Positions 21,448-34,480 of a stretch of DNA of 64,000 nt are shown piece by piece. Both the position numbers and the translations under genes were made by a program. Within the stretch, counting starts at the first letter, position 1. Every line of letters starts with the position of its first letter. The stretch is from the NCBI RefSeq assembly GCF_000003815.2, contig NC_049982.1, forward strand, positions 25,121,049-25,185,048, written 5' to 3'. Under the pieces are notes generated by a model. That model was given only the letters and a program-made list of their open reading frames with translations, was not told the DNA's origin and made no database searches. The DNA comes from Branchiostoma floridae (Eukaryota; Chordata; Leptocardii; Amphioxiformes; Branchiostomatidae).

Positions 21448-22705
21448 GTTCTTATTTACGAAGAGTCAGAGGAAAAATCGTGCGTAGCTGCTGGTTTGCT
21501 TTTTCCGTGATGAACAGAAAAGCGAGTATTGGTCTAATTTTAACCTACTGCGTCACAACAAAGCATGCGCAATGGCAACAATAAACAAGAAAATAACAGA
21601 AAGATCATGAGGTGACATCTTACAAAAAGATGTAAAAAAACCAACTCTACCGGCGTCTTTTTGCTGAATCAAAGGTCTCAGACTCTGCCTAACGTCTTGG
21701 TTTCCTAATACTAGTAGGCATTCATAGACAAGCTCTGTTGACTAAAATTAGTATATTTTACACATAACGAGACTACCCCCCACCCCCCTCCGCCTCCCCG
21801 TATATTTAGGTAAACGGAGGGTGGGTGCGTGGTGAAGAGAACAGCTTTTGTCTGGTTCCGATCTCCCCTGTGATACTTTGATACGGACATTTTTCAAATA
21901 TCTATGGCCTTATCAGTATAGAAGAGATCGTGCGAGTGGATGTCAACAAAGAAAGAGGCATACTAAGTAGTTACATCTAGATGGTGTTATAATTGTACCA
22001 AAAACAAAAACGTTTCCTAAACGACATATCTTTACAAGATATTGTAGTAAGTATACAACTGTTTTGGTCACAGAGTTAGGCAGGAATGTAGGTGACTGAC
22101 GTGCGAACAGCGACGCGCGGTGATCAGCTAAAGAACTACAACCACCAGCGGAAGCCGTCTCATCTTATATTTCTTGTCTTCTTGGCCAAAAGTAGACAAC
22201 AGACTACGAAGAATATAGCTAGTCTTTGAAGTGCACTTTTGTCCCTTATGATAATCATAATAATGAGAATTTATTATTCATACTTAACCACGTAAAAATG
22301 TCTCTAATAGGTCTATAAAAAATACAAATACACAAACCTTACAACAATCAAAAAAGTATACTTACAGCAAATACTAACCTGTTCACAACTAACTGGACGT
22401 TGTTTAATGATTAATTGTTGAGGATGCTCATCTTTGGTAACAATAAGTTTCTACGATAGATCTAGGGAAAACACATTTTTGAACATTTCCATTCATGGTC
22501 GATAAGTTTGCCGGTACCTGAAGGCATGACTATTTCTTGTCCTTTTCTGGTATCAAATATTTAAGTAGTCGTTACTTCCAATAGGTTATCAGTCCGGCCT
22601 TATTCAAACCTAACATCAGGGATTGTCTATATTTCTTCTGTGTCCTAGTAAAAGATCGTAAAGTTGAACAGGTAGAACCCTTGGGTCCGATCTCTTTTGA
22701 TAGGC
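21448..22705. other. Intergenic stretch upstream of gene F and downstream of the TRPC gene
   Basis: Contains a C-run (21775-21800) and a GC-richer patch near 22090-22160. No exon can be supported. The promoter of F should lie in the first few hundred bases but shows no certain element. Confidence 0.45.
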
Positions 22706-25700
22706 CTAGTCGGCCTTTTCTCTCTCTTTTCGTAGACGGTACCGCTTGGCCAGCTTGTCGATGACTGTCTATTGAAACACAAAAATTGACTTTATGAAAA
22801 CTTTATGCGGTATGCTTACACACCACAGAAGGCAAAAAGAACCATACAATTGTTTGACGCTAGCGCGCTCTATTGTCTATGCAATGTAAATACGACATTA
22901 TGCAGCAAAAGCCTTTAGGTACCAGGTAATCTTTTTTTCCACATAAGCTCCTTGCCCCTTGCATGTACAATACATAGACTAGACCAGCGTTGTGGTGTTT
23001 GGGTATTAGCAACGCTGTATGGGATTATTTACCGATGTAGCTACTCAAGAAGTAAGCCAAATGCCGTTCTTTGATTGCAACTTTCTACATATTGGTAACT
23101 ATCGCTAGCATTCAATGAATACTAACCATGCAAAAATGCATCATCATATCTTAACGGTCTATCTAAATATGCATTATAATTTATACTTACTTGGTATTTG
23201 TGGTGTCCACTGAGCCTTGGCGGTCCAATCTATAGAAGAAAAACAATAAAAATTTATTTTTTGCAATTCTGTATGGGCACCCTAGCTGTATTTTCAGGTT
23301 TCGGAGAATAATAAATTGACACCCCTATCTTGAAGGCGTGGTACAATCCACAGCTGACATCTTCCTGCGTTACTGAAGCTGATCCATTGACGAAATCAAC
23401 GAGCTAATCTCAGAGCAGAGATTATGTTCTGCGTTGCTTTAGATTAGCTGCCGTTTGCCCAATACCTGTGCTATACAAGCTGGAGCAATTTAGCTACTCT
23501 CCAAGCAGAGGTTAGGGTCCAGTTTTTTATGCTTCCTTGATAAACTGTTATATAGAAATATGTTTTAAAAAAACTGTTAGTCCACTCTTGGACTCTTATT
23601 GGGGTTAGGAAAAGGGTTGGGTTAGGGTTTGGCTTAGGGTTAGGGTTAGGGTTAGGGGTTAGGGATAGGGTTAGGGTTAGGGTTAGGGGTTACGGATTTG
23701 GTTCAGCGGTGAGGGATTAGGGTTACGGGCTAGGGATTGGGGTTAGGGGTTCGGAATTTGAACTAGGGTCAGCCTTACCTCCGTCCTACTACACGGTGAC
23801 GAACAGAAGAGGTGAACCAGTCCAGATTTTAGCCTCATGAGGAGATTGAAGGGTGGTGGCAGCGACAGGTTCCCTCTGATGACGTCAAACGCATCCCTGA
23901 CAGACATGTACGCCCACTCCTGGTCTTTGTTGTCCTGGAGATAACATGATTTAGGAACATTTTAAGAATATCTACAAGAAGCATTGATTCATATAGTAGC
24001 CGTTGCAGGTCACTCACAGACACACAAACACACGCAAACATAAACGCAGTGATGGAGGGAGGGAGAGAGAGAAAGAGAGTGAAAGAGAGAGAGAGATAGA
24101 GAGAAGCCAACATCAATACGTCACTACCTAAGCATACACATGAAAATGAAACGTATATATGCACCAAAAATTATCTATTCAGCAAATATTCTCTACACGC
24201 AAAAAATTATGGCGATCTGTCAACCCCTTCTTTAATAGTAAGATAGAAAACTTATAGCTACTGTAATAAATTCGAAATCAACACGGCGTCTATTTGTTCT
24301 AGACACAACATCTAAAACATAATCTTCACAGAGAAGGTAAAGAAACCATCACCTCAGTCATCTGATAGGACGTAGTCATGATGGCTATCAGCAGGTTGAG
24401 AAGTACGAGTACTGCCACTACTTGGAAAAGCGCAAACATGATGGTCCCCACTACTTCGGTGAAGATTGGCTCTTCCATGAGCTGAAGCGCCTCCACCGGA
24501 CTGGACCCGGGTTTCAGCTCCAGCATGGAGAGATCACTGATGCCGAACTCCGCCCAGAACAGAGTAAGCATCGTCCTGGAGAGGCTGTTGGGCCACCGAC
24601 AGAAACAGGAGTCAGTTCAGATCCTCATAGTGGGGGCTTGCTGTTTCACTTGCAGGATATATTTTACAATGAGGAGGTGCTAGCCCATTCGTTGAGTGAC
24701 CAACGATTTCACAGATCGCTCATGGAATAGCATAGATGAAATATTTTCGTTGTCTTTTATACATGTATCGCAATCATAAAGTCAAGGGTTACACAAGTCC
24801 AATTCTGGTCGCTGTACAGTATAGCTAACTCAGCGATCGCCAAGAAGAGAGAAACCGATGTTTCGGTAATCGTCTGTGACCTTCCTCAAGGCAATTCTGA
24901 CTGGTTCTGCTAGATGTCGCTGTTAACAGATGCGGCCCCAAACGTAAACTGTTTACAGAAAACGGCACACAATAGATGAGAAATATGTACTCACGTGGCA
25001 TAACCATGGGCTTTAGAACACCCGATGTTCTGCAAGTTGCTCTGCTGGTACTTCTCGCAGAGGTAGTTGTGAACAGACCCGTAGAACCAGTAGAGTTGGT
25101 TGAAACCGCAGGCAAACGCGAGGTCCACGAGCCCGAGGAAAATGACGAACTTGATGATGTCCATGAACATCCGACCGAAGGAGATCTGGAGAGACCCCAG
25201 ATTCCGTGACATGCGCAGAAAGCACATCGCGCGCAGGAATACATCTAGAGTAAAGATGGCGAACACGGCATCGGACACGAGAAGCGGCTCGAACCCGTTC
25301 CATCTAGCTCTGGCCGCCCAGTCCAGTGAGATGTCATGGCCGTCATGGAGATCCCACTAGATGAAATTGGTTGTGATTAGTTGTGACTCTTTTAATTCAA
25401 CATCTAAAGCAGTGGGAGACGAAACACATCTTATTTCCAAATGTTCATTCAACCAAACCGAAAGAAATCACTCTGTTTAGAGAAGCCACAAAGACTTATC
25501 CCAACTTCCCCAGATTGTTAGAAGTTAGAAAGTTAGAAACCTCACGTCGCGCCAACCAGTGGCAATGCAAAACTGCTCCTTTATGTGATTTCACTCGTAG
25601 CCTCTGTGTACAGTGACAGAAAGATATTTACCAAAACATATCTTACCTTCGCAATAGCCACAAGTCGTAAGGCGACATGTGTAATGTAGAGTGCAACGGC

Positions 25701-28700
25701 AAAGAAGTCAAGCAGATTCCAGAAGCTTTGGAAATACGGGGATATTCCTTGATGCCAAACTTTGTTGATTTGCTCAACGAAGAATCCTAGAATGATATTA
25801 GCATAAATTCACCATGAGGTCACTATCGTTCATTATAATAAAAAAAAAACTGCTTCTCAATTCTTAAAACATACTCAACAGAATTTTTGACTGAATCGGA
25901 CGGCCCTCCATGGATGTCTGACCCAATCGAACTAGACACAGTACGTGTACGTGGGACTTAAACAATAGTCGGCGACATCGACTTCCAATCGCCTTTTACC
26001 CATTACTGACGTCACGCGTAATGCTATACTACCGTTCTGTTTAAACTCACCAAAATACATTCACATGCCAGTATATGAGCACCTCCAAATGTGTCCCGTC
26101 ACTTGCTACACAATGTAATCGAACACCATCTGTTTGGAATGGAAACGTGTTTCCCTTTCGTGAAGGTAACATAATCAGATAGATAGCTTACCGCACATCC
26201 AGAGGAAGATGAATGCTTGTGTCCAGGACAGTTGTACAGCAGACGTCGGGATGTTCTGTACCATCCTGTCTATCTCCTCACTGCTCACTCGAAACGTCTG
26301 CGCCTCTACAATCAGCACGATGAGTAGGCTCAGTAGGGAGACGAACCAGCACATTCCGCGGATTGCTGGAATCTCCAGAAGCCTCCCGGGCTATAGAATG
26401 ACAAAAAGACTCTTTTCATTAAACTAATGGTGCTATCTACTTCGATGGAGGTTAGACATCCAGGTGATGAAATTCGCAAGATGCATTTGGATTGACTTTG
26501 GAAACAGTAGGACTTGGGGGGGGGGGGGTATTACCTGAAACGTCACAAATGATTAGACTGTTTCCAAAGTCCAGCTGCTTGCATTTGAGAATCCACCTGC
26601 ATAATAGTGCTACGTATTGGTCGTACTGTATTACTTAACAATCGTATAAGACGTTCATCTGAGACAGTACTAGTACGACAGTCGGACTTGAAACATTTTT
26701 ACACGTTTTGGGCATTCACCTGATCTGAACAGAAGTGTGACGTCAGCAACGGGTCAAAGGTGTCTTTGTTGCCAATCAACCGTCCTTTAGCAGGCGGGGG
26801 CCGATACCGACTGCCAGGTACCTTTGACCCGTTGCTGACGTCACTCTTCCGGTCAGATTACATGCCTTAGGCTTTGTGTCATTCTAACTCCAGATGGGTT
26901 ATAGATCACTGACTAAAAGCTTGCTGGTGAATGCCTTATATTGTGTACAGTAAGAATGTCATCGTCACAGGTGAACCCTCATGGTATTACTTATGACATG
27001 AAAGATAAAAGTGATTGACAGCAAAGAAAAAACGACATGCCACCTCACGTGCCTTTGTCGTTGGTGCCAAAATGTGCAGAATAGTCAGAAATGGGTGGAA
27101 TATGCCGATAGCTACTGCGAACAGCACCAACTGCCATATTGCCCACTGCTGAAGCGTCTTGCTGTCGAGAAGTTCGTAGATGTCTCCTGCGGCAAGTAAA
27201 TCTGCATACTCGAAGCTCAGGGCGTGCGACACAAACTGGAACCAACACACATGAGATTTAGCTTGGCGGGTCACCACTTCCTTTTTTTTGCGACATTGAA
27301 GCAGCGTCAAACCAGTACTCCAATTCTTCAAGTATTCTGTTGTCCGTGAGTCATCACTTCGTGCTTAGAACCGAGCCAAACCAGACGTTCAATTCTCCAA
27401 GTATCCTAGTATACTTCCTGCTTGTCTACAACATTGGGGCAGAGCCAAATCAGACATCAAATTCTCCAAGTATCCTATTACACCATTTCCGCCTTACACA
27501 CATCAGGACAAATCTACAAACAAGCATCTCTGGCAATCACATACCTTTTTCTGCTCCATTTCAACTGCCGCCTCCAAAGTTCCCCGCAAAACTTGTTTGT
27601 CCGTAGTCTCCCCAGGGTTAAACTCGAGAACGGTCTCCAGCTCATCCGAGTCTCGCACTTCGGCCAGCAACTCGCAGGCAAACGTCTCACACTGGTCCGC
27701 CAGCTCCTCCAGCTCGGCCCGGTAGTGTTCCCGCTTCCAGCAGGCGTTCCGCAAGGCTCTGGCCGTCCGGAAACACGTCCGGAACGGGTCGGGACTAGTT
27801 AGCAGGATCAGGGAGGGGCTACAGACGGCACGGTAAGCCGTGAGCCAGGCACGGGAGGTTTGTACTGACGTCCATTGGTGATCGTCAGGTGAAGGGACGG
27901 GGAAGCCATGGTCTAACAAGAGTTTGAGGATGTGATAGTTGTTCCGTGTGGCGGCCATCTTGACTGGAGTCATGTCGGGGTGGAAGGCAAAGTCCTCCTC
28001 CGTCTAACAACAGCGACAAATACTTGAAATGATTTTAGTGAGTCACTGATGTCTCTGTATTTCTAAGACACAGGCACATGACACACAGAGAGACACGGAT
28101 ACAGTTACAAAAACACACACAGACACACACAAATACAAACACACAGACACAGATGTAAACATACACACAGACAGAGATATACAACCACACGCAGCGAAAA
28201 ACACATACACACTGGCTCATGTACGTACAGGGAGGGTAGGACATTTACACACACAGAGAGACACATACTAAAGCATAAAAACACGCACATGTAAACATAG
28301 AGAGAGACATGCAGAGAGAGTGGAGATATACATAAGGTACATAGAAACAGTTTACACACAGAAAGGTACATACAATACACAGACATACAGAGAGAGGGAG
28401 AGAGAGACGCGCAGAGAGAAGCACACACACTGAAAGATGCATGGACAGTTGGACGCACACAGCGTTAGTGCACGAGCACACGCTACGCACGCAAACACAC
28501 TTCTGACCTCAAGATCTCCAGACAGTTCTTTGCTTCCCGACGGACCCCTATCTAGCAGAAGTTCTACAGCTTCTATGTTCTCCTTGTCAATCGCGTAGAG
28601 CAGAGCCCGTCCCGCAGGTACTCCTTGATTCAGGAGCATCTCCGTCGCCTCTAGCGACCCGCTGTCCACGGCCACCTCCACCGCCGTCCGCCCAAACTCG

Positions 28701-28828
28701 TCACGGACACCGGTGATGTCGATGAAAGTATCGGGATCCAAGTCAACGTCGACAATCAGCTCCGCTAGGTCTTCAACGGCGTTGTTACGAACCGCGGACA
28801 GGAAAGCTCGCTCCATCCGCTGTGCCAT
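22706..28828 (-). CDS. TRPC-type transient receptor potential cation channel
   Basis: Ten exons: 28828-28508, 28003-27545, 27235-27044, 26390-26192, 25786-25647, 25356-24995, 24584-24353, 23934-23779, 23229-23191 and 22768-22706. Phases agree throughout, giving 720 aa, slightly short for a TRPC. N-terminal ankyrin repeats (residues 1-150; TAVEVAVDSGSLEATEMLL) are followed by the TRPC-specific TRP_2 region (RTARALRNACWKREHY). Membrane segments S1-S6 cover about residues 275-585. Diagnostic motifs are LGSLQISFGRMFMDIIKF and AFACGFNQLYWFYG, a pore helix with LFWAEFG (the TRPC LFW motif), and S6 VAVLVLLNLLIAIMTTSY. After S6 come EWAYMSVRDAF and LPPPFNLL, equivalent to the EWKFAR and proline-rich TRP region, but the strict EWKFAR box is changed. 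The product should be a plasma-membrane non-selective Ca2+/Na+ channel of the phospholipase C-coupled type. The cytosolic tail is very short, with no coiled coil. Confidence 0.92.
23601..23752. repeat. Interstitial telomere-like TTAGGG array
   Basis: About 150 bases of GGGTTAGGGTTAGGG with degenerate units (GGTTGGG, GGGATAGGG, GGTTACGG), in an intron of the TRPC gene between the exons at 23934-23779 and 23229-23191. The vertebrate/lancelet-type telomere hexamer is evident on the plus strand. Confidence 0.9.
24050..24105. repeat. GA-rich microsatellite
   Basis: A (GA)n/(GGGA)n run in a TRPC intron, with a preceding CACA-rich patch. Simple sequence only. Confidence 0.85.
26721..26860. mobile_element. 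Short inverted-repeat element (MITE) in TRPC intron
   Basis: Arms 26721-26761 and 26820-26860 are about 41 bases each with roughly five mismatches; the inner 24 bases (GACGTCAGCAACGGGTCAAA core) are exact complements. The full length is 140 bases. Each arm carries TGACGTCA. A related half-copy lies near 53183-53209. Confidence 0.8.
28080..28480. repeat. CA-rich simple repeat in TRPC intron 1
   Basis: Irregular ACACAC/ACAGAG microsatellite of about 400 bases between the first and second TRPC exons. Several apparent reading frames on the minus strand (Cys/Val/Ser-rich) are artefacts of this repeat. Confidence 0.85.
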
Positions 28829-30312
28829 TTTTATGAAGAAAATGTAATCTATAGGATAGGGCAGAAATATGGCTATGTTAGCATTTATTTGTATCGAGAA
28901 ACGGGTTTTAGTAAAGGCCTGTGGAGGCAGATATTCAATCAAGTTCCTCCCAAATGGTAGATCTCTCACAGCTCCTGGTTGCGATTTGTAACTTTGAAAA
29001 AAAAAAAACAGTTCAAATACTGGGTAGGGCATCTCGGTTGGGGCTGCCCGTCTTTCGGATGGGACGTGTTCAAGGAGGGCTGACAATCCTACCTGTAAAA
29101 ACAAAATACACCTTGCAAATCAAATTACAAGAAAACTTGCTGCTCCCTGCTGTGTCACTAGGCACTACGGTGGTCCCAATGAACGAATGAACTCTGTATC
29201 ATTGAGAAATTTACGATTGAATTGGACAAACACGATCTAATTTAGAGCATGCGGATCTGGCAAGTAGCTTTGCCATGTAAATATCACCATATGCTAGTAA
29301 GTGCCCGGTACACACGGTCGTGCGATCGCAAGGGTGGTTTTGGGATCGATAGCCGACCATGTTTCGTGCGCATTTCAGCTGTCTTCTTACCGTAACGGCC
29401 GTCTTAGATCCTTGTCGGCATTTGGTTCTGTCACAGTCTGCTTGAAAGTCGTACGACATCAAAATCGTACGACGTTCTACTCCGAATGTGGCCTCGCTGT
29501 AAGTGTTGTGAACATGGTACAATATATATCACCTATGGTTCTATCCTACATTTCATTATTAATTCATTGAGTGCTAAGGTAATAAGATCATCCTGTAGAC
29601 GTTATATGATTCCGTGATTAATCAGAGGATGAAGTCTATGTTTGACGTTGATATTGAACATGCTTAAGCAGCAATAAGCTTAAGCGTAACATATCAAACC
29701 CATCACAATTAGGACGTGTTTTAGATAATGATAATGACAACGATGATAACGATGACAAGTTCATTTTCTCTATTCTAACAACAGCAGTCAAGGGACTATC
29801 AGACATTTAGGAAGGTACAACTAGATATGGGCATTTTTCAACGACCACCCTACTATCTATGGAGCCTATGGCTACCTTTATACATGGATAAATAAGGATT
29901 AGGACGCGTTGGCTGACAGTTCCCGCACACACTTTTCATGTGATCAAAAAGTGATCCTAAAACATCAAAGTATTGAAATTTATACAAGTACCAACTCTTT
30001 GTCGGAGTCATGACCCTCCCCCTCAACCAGTATACAATTGGAAGGATCTTCAAGGGAATTCTCTACAATGCTCGCCCTGTGTTCAGGCGTCGACTTGTGG
30101 TAAATTTAACAAAACTTGATTGTAGCATAACTAAATATTCTCTGAGGAATGATGATATCCACTTCTGGAGTGGAATGCTCCTTTATAATATCTCACTGAA
30201 CCTGCAGTACGGTTGGCGGCATCGCGAGGCGTCTGGGCCGTTTGACAGAGCGCTCAACAGATTTTATCGATAGAAATAAGAATACTTTTACGCTTTGTGT
30301 GCTTTGCTGTCA

Positions 30313-30510
30313 TTTTAGTCCTAGCTACTTGTACGTTTCGATAGTATTCCCATTATACAGTAATTGGCAAATATAATTTAGGACGCAGCGACGCCGTCAA
30401 CTTAACATCAAGTTAAGTGTCATTTTAGCCGTTATTGTACATTTCGCATTATAATTTTATTACAACGTCAAGGACAACGAAAATCTAATTTAGGACGGAG
30501 CAACGCCGTC
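30313..30510. repeat. Two-copy tandem duplication of about 105 bases
   Basis: Both copies begin CATTTTAG and end in a TAATTTAGGACG-type segment followed by GCCGTC. They are diverged in the middle. Origin unknown. Confidence 0.55.
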
Positions 30511-32149
30511 GACGTACCGCAATCCAGTAAAATTCCCACTTCAAATAGCATTCCGTACAGTAGTCAGTTTTTAATGAAAGCTGGTGATGGCGCCATGCCA
30601 TATATGGAAGCACAGTTGAAACCAATGACGTAATTCCATGTGACACAACATGAATAGTACCTGGTTCCGTATTTTCGAATTCAGTACCCGAAAATGGCAG
30701 ACAATATCTGGTGCATGCATGTAGATGGAAACATAACAGACAAATTCAAGCTGATATCGCCTTGTTATTATTACCACAACGATGGCTATGGCAAAGGTTT
30801 GTACAGAAATGTTTTGTTTTCATCTCTAAAGAGCGGGCTATTTAGGAAACGGAGGGAGGTAGCTATAGTGTATGGAAGGCATGGTCTTCTGATTGGCAGT
30901 TCATGCCAATTTTAAATGGAAACCTTACATAAGAAATATTTCATAAGCAGAATAGAATCGCAACAGCATTCGTCTACTATAACTATAGATATCTCAGATG
31001 CCTTTATGTTAGCACTGAAAATCAATTTTGCGGGGATTTATTTTTGCGTTACAAATAGTAGGAGGTTTTCTCCTTTGTTTCAAGTTTGCGTTCCAAACAA
31101 TGCTGGTGCACAAGAACTCTATTTTTGCGAAAACAGAAAAAAATCTACCGAAAAATGAAATACCGCAAACATTTGCAGATTTACAGTAATAATTATGTGT
31201 ATGAATATATGCTGTTCTATTACCTTTTATTTTCAAACGTGTATCTGTACATCCAATGGTTCGTTTTTTTTCTCTTTTTGCAAATCCTTACAGCTTCTTT
31301 AACCCTTCATTTTAAGATCATACTGGCCTATCCTTTTCAACGACACATTTTGTCTGTAATTGTCATTCCTGTTTATGATCATCCACTGTAATATTAGAGG
31401 GGTTTGGTTTACGCTAGCTTTGGTGTGTCCTATTCCCGTTGGGGGAGTGGGATTTTCCTCTGGGAGATTAAGTGTTCCAGCCTGAATTACTTAGATTTTG
31501 GGCGATGCCACTTCTTAATTTGGGGTGGCGTGGTACGAAAGGGGAAGAGGAACTATACACGTGATCTGAAACTGAATCTCAAATTTCAAGCTATACTGTG
31601 TAATGTTTTGTTACACAATAGGCACACTTCCCATGTGGTCGCTTTTCACATTTAATTGCTCTGTTACAATGTGGTTTGGGTTATGATTCGATGCCACATT
31701 TAACGTGCGCGAGCGCCATCTTGCAGAAATGGAGAAAACTGCATTTTTTTTACATTCAACACTTAACTTCTGCAATTCATGCAAATGATGCAAGTGTATA
31801 CAATGCATATCGTGCACAATGGCACGAAGAAACTGTCTAGTCTTTTCTGTGGTAATGTATACATTCTCTGAAAGGGCTTCGGTTTGAGGCTAGCATAAAC
31901 AAATAGAGAGACATTCCATCACAATATTTCTTTTAGAGCCATTTTTAAGATCTGATCTGCGAGAAATGTCTGCCCATTTATTTCCTTCTAAATTCGTCAG
32001 ATTTTCACCTACTGTTTTTAAGGGTGCATTTATTTGCTTGACTTTTTCTGAGTCAAATCTTATTGTGTTATTGAAATTTCAAAACAATTTTCTTTGTATA
32101 CAACAAAGTGTCATTTAACTAGACATTTCGGTGACAGTCTATCTCTATC

Positions 32150-32310
32150 ATGTCGGATCGTGGCGTAACATTAACAGCAGGGTGTTTGGTCCATTACCAG
32201 GAGGTACTGGGTTCACATCCGTTGATATGCCACCGAACTTGTGTCCATGGGAAAGGCACTCTACACGACTTTCCTTACTTCATTTATTTCTTGTCATATG
32301 TGTGAGAAGA
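32150..32310 (+). mobile_element. tRNA-derived SINE fragment
   Basis: GGAGGTACTGGGTTCACATCCG resembles a tRNA T-arm with an RNA polymerase III B box. It is followed by the segment GTCCATGGGAAAGGCACTCT and ACACGACTTTCC, which I associate with lancelet SINE bodies. The A-box half is degenerate. It lies just before the small gene at 32387. Confidence 0.5.
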
Positions 32311-32386
32311 CTGCGAATGTGCATTCATTGACGTCCCGGCACTACCTTTCGTCTTGGATATTCACACGTTTTTTCTGCTCTCACAG

Positions 32387-33215
32387 AAAACAGCCCAAGA
32401 CGCACACGGCAGCCGTCTGTTCGCCATGAGTGGAAGGGAAGATTTCACCAACAAGGGCGCCACCAACCTGGACATCGCTACTCAAGGTGACGACAGGAAA
32501 TTTAAAGAAGCCTCAAGGAAGACTCAACCTCAGGGGTGCAAGAGTCATGGCGCAGAGATGTCTAAAGGTAATAAGGATAAGATGGTGCCCTGCTTTGTGA
32601 CCCCTTTTAATCCCACAGACAAAAATACGATGAACACCTGGGAGTTATGGCAACACTGCATCCCGACTGTCAATCACAATCAACAGTTTAACCAATGAGA
32701 GGATGGCAATTAGTGGGTGGACCAATCAGAGAGTGGCTGCAAGCTCGTCAAATATTTGCACTTTTAATTTTTTTCCATTTCTACTTTTTGACGAAGATGG
32801 GGCTAGGGTTGGCTATGAGATCCGCCTATTGAAAAAAATGCACACAGGCCCCGAAAAGTTTTCTTCCACTTGAAGTGAAAAAAAACAAGTTGTAAGTGGC
32901 GCCTGGACTGCATTGTTTGGGGCTGGGTTGAAAACGCATTGGAAATAATGACATTGAAAAACGGATAAACAACAAACTTTGTAGGAGGAATTGATTCCTT
33001 TTGAAAATTTCATCTTTTTCAGTCTCGCATTCATGCTATAGAATTGTTCTTTCTATAAAGTGTCTTACCTTGAAATGTAGACATAGAACTAGACACACGA
33101 ATTTAGATTACAGATCTGTTTACCATATAATTACATAGTATGTTTACTCGGTTTCTCTTCTACAGGGAGCTCTTCATCCAACCCGCCAGGTGGCGCTTCA
33201 ACAGGGAAGAAGTAG
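32387..33215 (+). CDS. Small gene with QGCKSHG motif (3' exons)
   Basis: Exon 32387-32567 has an acceptor TCTCACAG and a donor AAAG|GTAATA; exon 33166-33215 follows an acceptor TTCTCTTCTACAG. They join in phase 1 and end SSSNPPGGASTGKK then stop. An ATG at 32426 gives a 63-aa hydrophilic, Lys-rich protein: MSGREDFTNKG, ATQGDDRKFKEASRK, TQPQGCKSHGAEMSKG. The frame is open for 13 codons before that ATG to the acceptor, so an upstream exon may supply the true start. QGCKSHG matches QGTKSHG of gene E and QGCKSSG of gene C, suggesting a seventh, opposite-strand relative. A poly(A) signal AATAAA lies at 33502. Function unknown. Confidence 0.55.
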
Positions 33216-33501
33216 CTTTTACATCGCTGCAAAGTGGAACGGAAACTAGTGCAATTCAGCCAAACATCTTTCAGCATTGGAGCTTGGGTGCTTTAGAGTA
33301 TACGTAGGACACTCCATTTCCCTGTGATTTTGTTATGTAGAAAAGAGAAAGGCATTTTTACAGTTTTCCAACTTTGCTATCATGTTACATTGAGAGATTT
33401 TACATTCTACCGGTCTTTATGAAAATGAAAATAACAGTATATTTTGGGAATATGGTATAGAAATACAGAAGAAACGTGCATGGTGTTTATATGACAATTT
33501 C

Positions 33502-33507
33502 AATAAA
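33502..33507 (+). terminator. Poly(A) signal of the small plus-strand gene
   Basis: AATAAA about 290 bases after the stop codon at 33215, in AT-rich sequence with T/G-rich DNA following. Confidence 0.6.
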
Positions 33508-34359
33508 GGATGTCAAGTTCAAATTAATATGTGTAGCTTGTTGATTTCATAACTACAGTAGTATGAATATGACATCATTTGCCACTAAGATTATACAGCT
33601 TTCTCCTTAATCATGCCTATTAGGTCCTATTTTGTACAATTGATATACAATGATTGTACATGTCCTCTTGAATCAAGTTGTATAAAAAGCTGCTAAAAGC
33701 CTCAAACTTATGTCATTTCTTCCTGACTGAGATAGCTACCTACTAACCATAAATCAAAACGGGAGATATCAAACCAGGAAGTTTACATACACACGCACAT
33801 GCAAACACACACACACACACGGACACAAATACTGACAAAAATAAAACCTTCATCATAACGAAGAGCTAGTCACTCATTATTATCACAAATGATCACCAAC
33901 TACAGTGAAGACCTGTGGTAAATTGGGCCTGTCCCTGGTGCTGAAACCACGGTTTTAAAACAAGCGTTCATTGGAAAACCACTATTCTAGGCTTCAAATT
34001 AGTTGAAATTTTATCTATAAACTTAAAATCAGGCAGAGGACCTGAAATAATTGTCTAAATGAACAAAACGAATCACCAGCAACTTGAATGGGGTTTATGA
34101 AAAACCTAGAGTAATATACAATAGTCATCATGCAAGGATTTTCTTAAGAAATATTTTTTGTTAAAGCGCTCTCTTATCAAAATTCTTTATATGCAGGATG
34201 TTTACGGTATATTTGGCAGTTAAGAATAAGGCAGGACAAGCCGTCATTGTGATAGATTACAGATATATGCATGTCTATGTCTGTATGTATGTACAGATAT
34301 ATATGGCCAGGCCTATATGGTTTATATAGCACCTGCATCTATGTCTATCTTGTTGTACA

Positions 34360-34480
34360 TCACACACACACACACAAACATATACACATACATACAAACA
34401 TAAACATACACACTCATATCACATATACATACACACACACACATCATATACAAACACATATACATACACACACAGACACA
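34360..34480. repeat. CA/ACAT-rich microsatellite
   Basis: ACACACAC, ACATATACATAC and CACACACA runs; apparent reading frames across it on both strands are simple-sequence artefacts. Confidence 0.85.

Larger units (their letters stand above)
28829..32386. other. Gene-poor stretch upstream of the TRPC gene
   Basis: No exon can be supported. A two-copy tandem repeat lies at about 30313-30510, each copy ending TTTAGGACG(C/G)AGC(G/A)ACGCCGTC. A tRNA-like SINE head lies at 32150-32300. The TRPC promoter must be near 28829-29200, but no definite element is seen. Confidence 0.5.

Noticed and set aside
27044-27060. A GC-type donor (AAAG|GCACGT) for the third TRPC exon.
   Set aside because: A normal GT donor (GAG|GTGGCA) nine bases on keeps phase 0 and joins well to the next exon.
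28035-28490. Cys/Val/Ser-rich minus-strand frames.
   Set aside because: Products of CA-rich simple sequence in a TRPC intron.
28508-28828. The TRPC protein begins MAQR, like MAQG of genes D-F.
   Set aside because: No module follows; the sequence goes straight into ankyrin repeats. Similarity of three residues is chance.
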